A stretch of 64,000 nucleotides of DNA from Chrysophaeum taylorii (Eukaryota; Sar; Pelagophyceae; Pelagomonadales; Pelagomonadaceae). Below the pieces are notes generated by a model, which saw only the letters and a program-made list of their open reading frames with translations, was not told where the DNA came from and did not search any database. Numbering within the stretch: the first letter of the stretch is position 1; each line of letters begins with the position of its first letter. The translations under genes were made by a program, and so were the position numbers. Positions 59,999 to 64,000 of this stretch are shown here, in pieces. The stretch is taken from the NCBI GenBank assembly GCA_029834535.1, contig JAQMWT010000443.1, positions 246,699 through 310,698 on the forward strand. The letters run 5' to 3'.

Positions 59999-61029
59999 GT
60001 GTACTTGAGCTTTTAAAGCCGCTCGTTCTTTTCATGGAAATGACATCACCACACTCCGCATCGTATGAAGACCATATACGAGTTGCTAATCTCATCTTCT
60101 CAACGATGCACTATACGGTGGATATATGTGACCGATTTCCATGCTATCTATGTGGAGATTATGAAGCCAGAGAAAGATGGATCCTCGTTGCACGTAAATA
60201 TAACACCGGCCCTCTTGATCTGCTTTCATGGCCTAATAAACGAGTCACTTCCTTTCTGGACATTGCAGACCACGCTAATTCCATCAGTCGCAAGTTAATA
60301 GTCGACGAACCTTGGACGCAGGTCTTTCCTGACATACCATTCGCGTCCACACCTAAAACCTACAACATTTTCAGTCGTACAGGGTCCGTGCGCTTAACTG
60401 TGACTGAGCTTGAAACCTTAACTATGCTGTTCCTTCGTCTGCACTCTAATAAAACAGTCGAACATCCCAGTCAAGATGAAATGGAGGGCATTTCCAACTT
60501 TCGCCTGGGATTCTTGACTAATTCAACAAAACCACTTGCTTGCATGAGACCCCCTATTGAACTCAAAGCTTTCGTGCTCCTCTATAATATTATGGGACGC
60601 TTATTCCCTAAATCTATCACATTACCTGTGTCCTTTCGTATTACAACTATCGAATCTCACCAACCATCTCACAGGTTATTTTTAAATAAATCCTCAACTT
60701 CATCCATCATTTACATCACTGGTGGAAGACGTACAGGCGGAGACATAACAGTTTCTAACTCCTCTTCTAAATACCAGACACATATAAATGCTTTTGGCGA
60801 AACCTATATCTTCCTAACACATGACGCCGGAATTGATAAGACTGCTTCTCTCGAACCTGCTACTGGTTTTCTTTGGCTTTGCCAAGCATACCATCACAAT
60901 AATGAAAATCAAGACACGCGTCGTTTAGTACAAGCACTGGTCACCTATACCTCTCTTGTATTTCACGATCTTTTGTCTTCTACCCTCAGGAAAATCGTCT
61001 CGAATTTATCGATAAAATGTTTGCTTTAA
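59911..61029 (+). pseudogene. Virus-like segment resembling the mononegavirus L capping region
   Basis: This segment spans 372 codons. Its C-terminal third contains ITTIESHQPSHRLFLNKSST, then IIYITGGRRTGGDITVSN, then THDAGIDKT and ATGFLWLC. A Gly/Ser-Thr region with a downstream His-Arg pair, followed by a Ser-rich, SSxI-type strand and a Thr/Ser-Asn turn, is the layout of the polyribonucleotidyltransferase (capping) domain of mononegavirus L proteins. The match is from memory of the family pattern and is not a computed alignment. Flanking polymerase (GDN) and methyltransferase regions are not visible, so this would be a fragment. Confidence in coding origin is fair; in the viral assignment, moderate. 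Confidence 0.4.
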
Positions 61030-61322
61030 GTGACATGCATTTGTCCCAAAGCAGATATCTGGGCTTTATTACATCAAGCGATAGGAAGATGGGTGCCAAA
61101 GTTCATTCCATATACACTCCTACTCCTACCATTCGTGGATTTGCTAATACGTTCATGTACGATCCACGACTCGATCGCATCCGACACTACTCAACTCGCG
61201 AATTGGCACGCGCCAATAACTTCACAGCGTACCAAATCAATTTTCTTCTGTCTTTGTCCCCGGACCTATGCTGTGATATAATCGCGAATGCTATTCCAGC
61301 TGGAACATATCATATAATTTAG
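60981..61322 (+). pseudogene. Downstream virus-like segment in a shifted frame
   Basis: Coding character passes from the preceding frame to this one around 60980-61020 (QENRLEFIDKMFALSDMHLS, REL­ARANNFTAYQINF-like text, LSLSPDLCCDIIANAIPAG) and ends at a stop at 61320-61322. The frame change marks an indel or a lost splice. It probably belonged to the same large protein as the segment before it. Confidence 0.4.
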
Positions 61323-61376
61323 GGAAAAGTCAAGTTTCCAACCACCATATATGTTTGTTCACCGTAAACCCTCAAC

Positions 61377-61426
61377 AAGTTTGGTCACTTAAGTTTAGTC
61401 AATCCGTATCTTGGCTGACTAAACTT
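61377..61426. repeat. AAGTTTGGTCA repeat pair and 11-bp inverted repeat
   Basis: The sequence aagtttggtca (61377-61387) is followed by aagtttagtca (61391-61401), and the exact reverse complement tgactaaactt lies at 61416-61426. The first two copies mirror an inverted pair at 63763-63788. Confidence 0.7.
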
Positions 61427-61449
61427 GTACTCTTAGAGAGCAAACATAC

Positions 61450-62276
61450 TGTTCGTTGACAAAACAAGGCCCGCCGTGATCAAGCTTTCAGCGGTTCTGC
61501 ACGTCGCACTGAGACTCCGGAGCGTCCTTCGACTTCGAAACACGGTATCGATGCGGGTTTCGTCGCTCAGGTCGAGCGGGAGCGTGGTGGTAACACGCCG
61601 ACGTCGGTTGACCACGACGCCGAGAAAGAAAACAAGAAGTCGCGTGCCCAGACGAAGGTAAACGACTACGAGAGATCGCCGAGTACGCTGTCGCAGCTCA
61701 GAGCGCGCAAATGCGAGGCTCCACTTTACTCGATCTAACCAAGATGCCAAGTTCAGCATGTGTGTTCTCGAGGCCGACTTGCAGCAGCATCTGATGTTCG
61801 ACACGGGCGGCAAGTTGACGGCGCGTACAACATCATGGTCTACAGCGCGACAGCGCTGTCGTTCAAGTGCTATATGTAAGATGCAGCTTTTATGTGCGTG
61901 CTGGTCGTTGTGATGTGCAAGTAGACAATACCGTCACATGTGCTAAAAGGCACACCTGCTCCGAACCTTCTTGCCGACAAAGATCCAGCTATCGCGCGAA
62001 GTACACTTCTGCGAGGCCGTGTCGGTCCTCATCAAGGCCTTTATGGAGGGCAAGTCAGGCGGCTCGCTGGCCGGTTAGCACCCGGAAAGTCCGCGCTGGG
62101 ATGGGGTTCGAGTTCGCTCGGTTGGGCAGAGCGCGACGGACAGGTCGATTGTTCGTGGACCAACACGTCCGCGGCCTGCGACGCTTTTGCACGACCTCGC
62201 ACAAGACCGCGCGCAGTGGCGGTCCACCATCAACAAGTCCGTCCTCTCGTCCCTCGCCTCTGCCCCAACTGCGTGA
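61450..62276 (+). pseudogene. GC-rich frameshifted relic
   Basis: Composition returns to GC-rich. Plus-strand protein-like fragments occur in changing frames: FSMCVLEADLQQHLMFDTGG, DGAYNIMVYSATALSFKCYM with a stop, REVHFCEAVSVLIKAFMEGK with a stop, and LAQDRAQWRSTINKSVLSSL with a stop. The repeated changes indicate a decayed gene or element. The last fragment is vaguely like the end of some retroelement polyproteins (ARDRxxWR), which I cannot confirm. Confidence 0.4.
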
Positions 62277-62365
62277 TTTTCCTCTGTGATTCCGTACCGG
62301 CTCCTGCCGGTCCGGCTGCTCCATGCTCGGGAGACGTCGAAGTAGTTAGTTAGTTAGTCAGTCAG
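62277..62365 (-). repeat. Right inverted repeat: repeat core copy C plus TAGT run
   Basis: The sequence ccatgctcgggagacgtcga (62321-62340) followed by tagttagttagttagtcag is the inverted counterpart of the 58776-58865 sequence. The matching inner part is gtgattccgtaccgg and ccggtccggc (62287-62317). Confidence 0.65.
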
Positions 62366-62880
62366 GGCGGCTCTTCTCAGCATATGCGCTTGATAGACAT
62401 CTGCAACAATGTCATCCGCTAAAGGCACGATGACGAACCGGGTCGTTCGCTGTAGTCTGTCATAAACATCGAACTAATAGGGCGCATCCGAATCTTGGGC
62501 GACGAAACAGCGTGGTATCAGCGTGTATTCTTACGCGGGCCTTATTTGTGGATGTTGTTCTGTGAGTATTCGCATGTTGATGCGTGTGTATGGGCAATCT
62601 TGGTGGCATTCAATTTGGTGTGATCAAATTTCGAACAATCACATCAAACTTGTCATATTTTAGACTCGTACTGGATGACAGGGTTAGAATTACAGGGGTG
62701 GTGTCGGCGATCTTCCGGAACGAGGCTGTCGACGTCTTGACATCCCTTCGCGCCGCAGCTTGTATTTGCCGACTTTCTCGTACAGTGCTCGACGGTGCAG
62801 CAGCAGCTCCCGGGGAGATCTTGCGGCAGGGCGGGGTTGTCGAGATGCGCGAGGAGGAGGAGGATAAGGAGGTGTTCTCT
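62366..62880. other. Region between relics, nothing recognised
   Basis: The composition is mixed, with a plus-strand open stretch at 62584-62958 lacking motifs. No gene or RNA is supported. Confidence 0.3.
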
Positions 62881-63327
62881 TACGGTCGTGCGAGTTGTTT
62901 ATGCTGGCGTAACGGCACGTGCTCGCGTTGCCGTCCCATGATCAAGTTGTACAGCTAACTCCGGATCGGGTACGCGACGGTGAGGAACTCCTGAACGTGG
63001 TCCTGTACGGTCCCGCACAAGTGTGGGACTACAATCTTTGGTGCTCGAGGGGCGTTGCTCGCGCAGTTTCTCGAGGTCGTCGAGTTTCGCGTTCTCAACC
63101 CCGAGTCGATTATCAAAGACGCGCTCCCTCTCGAGTTTTGGGATGCAGAATGGGGTGATCCGTCTCACCGCAGACGTCGTGTAAGTCTGGTGTCCTATGT
63201 GCCTTCGTTGTTTGAAGGAGATAACTCCAAAGCGCACGAGCAATCGGGCAACACCACCGTGGTGATAGGTAGGGGTGGGGGGTTCGGGCGGTTTTGGGTG
63301 GCCTTCTCTTCGAACGATGGAAGGTAG
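62881..63327 (+). pseudogene. Frameshifted relic of unknown family
   Basis: One frame gives QVVQLTPDRVRDGEELLNVV and LYGPAQVWDYNL; the adjacent frame continues with LAQFLEVVEFRVLNPESIIK and DALPLEFWDAEWGDPSHRRR to a stop at 63325-63327. A GTAAGT string at 63180-63185 could be a donor site if this is a real exon. No family is recognised. Confidence 0.35.
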
Positions 63328-64000
63328 CTAGAATGGGCCGTAGCTTAAGTTACGCCTAAGCCGTGGGAATGCTGCTCTCGGGGCCGCGTGTCGCTGTCCC
63401 GCTCGCGCTTGGCTTATTCGCGCGTGCTGGGTCTTGTCTTTAGGCGGAAGCCTCCTTCAAGGCGTTTGATGGGATTGGGGTGTGTCCATTGCGCGCGGCG
63501 TGTAAGTCGCCACGGTAGATTCTGCGTAGCTGCATGTGCGACTAGCTCTCGTTTTGAAGAGCATTTTCGCAACAATAAGCGCTCAGCGTCGCGCCCCTTG
63601 AAAAAGCCTCCTTAAGTTTGATTTTAAAAAGGCCTAAGTTTGGTTCGGAATACTGTGGATAGTTTGAGGAGTAGTGATCAAACTTGTTGACAAGGGCAAA
63701 CCTTAGGCAGGAATTAATCAAATTGAAGGATTGTATTGATGCAAACTTAATGCACTTTCGAGTGACCAAACTTAAACTGACCAAACTTCTATGGAAAGTG
63801 AGTCCACACATGTAGTTTTCCATAATCATACATCAACGATCGAGGCAAACAGGAAAGAAATTCAGCTCAACTTTTGTGACTCAAACTTGACGGATCCCTA
63901 TAATTTAATAACCATTTGTTTCATCTTGGTCTATGACTTGCGAAATTAACCCTATCACCATCGTTTGACTACCGTGCTGATCATAGCTCTCTTACGGGAT
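63328..64000. other. AT-rich right edge with clustered AAGTTTG motifs
   Basis: The last 400 bp are AT-rich and contain AAGTTTG or its complement at 63614, 63636, 63679 and 63742, and as the pair tgaccaaactt at 63763-63773 and 63778-63788. A further CAAACTT lies near 63873. The region runs off the window. No coding region is supported. Confidence 0.5.
63763..63788 (-). repeat. Inverted AAGTTTGGTCA pair (right arm)
   Basis: Reverse-complemented, this reads as two aagtttggtca units in tandem. It matches the pair at 61377-61401 with a one-base difference in spacing and few mismatches. Together they bound about 2.4 kb. Confidence 0.65.

Larger units (their letters stand above)
55862..61440 (+). 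other. AT-rich block with virus-like ORFs (possible endogenous negative-strand RNA virus)
   Basis: Base composition turns visibly AT-rich here compared with the GC-rich host genes, apart from a GC-rich insert of about 290 bp at 58797-59085. All substantial ORFs are on the plus strand, use A/T-ending codons, lack host-like introns and are broken by an in-frame stop and several frame changes. Their order is a 548-codon ORF, an acidic ORF, a roughly 170-codon ORF, then segments resembling part of a large polymerase protein. That order would fit nucleoprotein, phosphoprotein, third protein and L of mononegaviruses. The assignment rests on pattern resemblance and is tentative. Confidence 0.5.

Noticed and set aside
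56569-61322. AT-rich block as organellar DNA
   Set aside because: No tRNA, rRNA or recognisable organellar proteins are present, and the ORFs resemble none of the usual mitochondrial or plastid genes.

Overview
The window looks like nuclear DNA of a GC-rich, gene-dense unicellular eukaryote. The proteins are eukaryotic: a TFIIIC subunit, VPS53, a Tousled-like kinase, an RBR E3 ligase, a BRO1/ALIX-like protein and ABCF. The few introns are only 42-47 nt long. The ankyrin protein is of the WARANGCPW type seen in stramenopile algae and large algal viruses. A stramenopile alga (pelagophyte-like) is my best guess, by inference only.

Layout. 1-4042 (minus): 5' part of a very long secreted protein made of 69-residue Thr/Ala/Ser repeats; it runs off the left edge. 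4581-10388: a four-exon CTFxP-repeat protein (minus) diverges from a GTF3C3/TFC4-like TFIIIC subunit (plus), which is followed after 1 nt by a BioF-type synthase. 10664-18485: acyl-CoA synthetase (minus), LON-N protein (plus), beta-propeller-like protein (minus), VPS53 (minus). 19499-29845: a row of plus-strand genes (two-PDZ protein, unknown protein, ABCF, RBR E3 ligase, pirin). 29928-35529: minus-strand Tousled-like kinase, multi-pass membrane protein and SR-like protein. 35617-46757: three-exon Cys-rich protein, ankyrin-like protein, mitochondrial bL9 (minus), BRO1/ALIX-like protein, and a two-exon membrane C2/PH protein.

From about 46.8 kb the character changes. Only two intact-looking genes remain (a four-TM protein and a GltA-type citrate synthase). 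Around them are frameshifted gene relics, inverted repeats and an AT-rich block (about 55.86-61.44 kb) with plus-strand ORFs unlike the host genes. One ORF there has features resembling the capping region of mononegavirus L proteins, and the ORF order would fit an integrated negative-strand RNA virus carrying an in-frame stop and several frame breaks. This block is the most unusual part of the window, and its identity rests on pattern recognition only.

Genes are packed tightly in the first 46 kb: convergent pairs 17-28 bp apart, divergent pairs sharing 87-134 bp, and one head-to-tail pair 1 nt apart. No operon logic is apparent; most genes are unrelated housekeeping functions.
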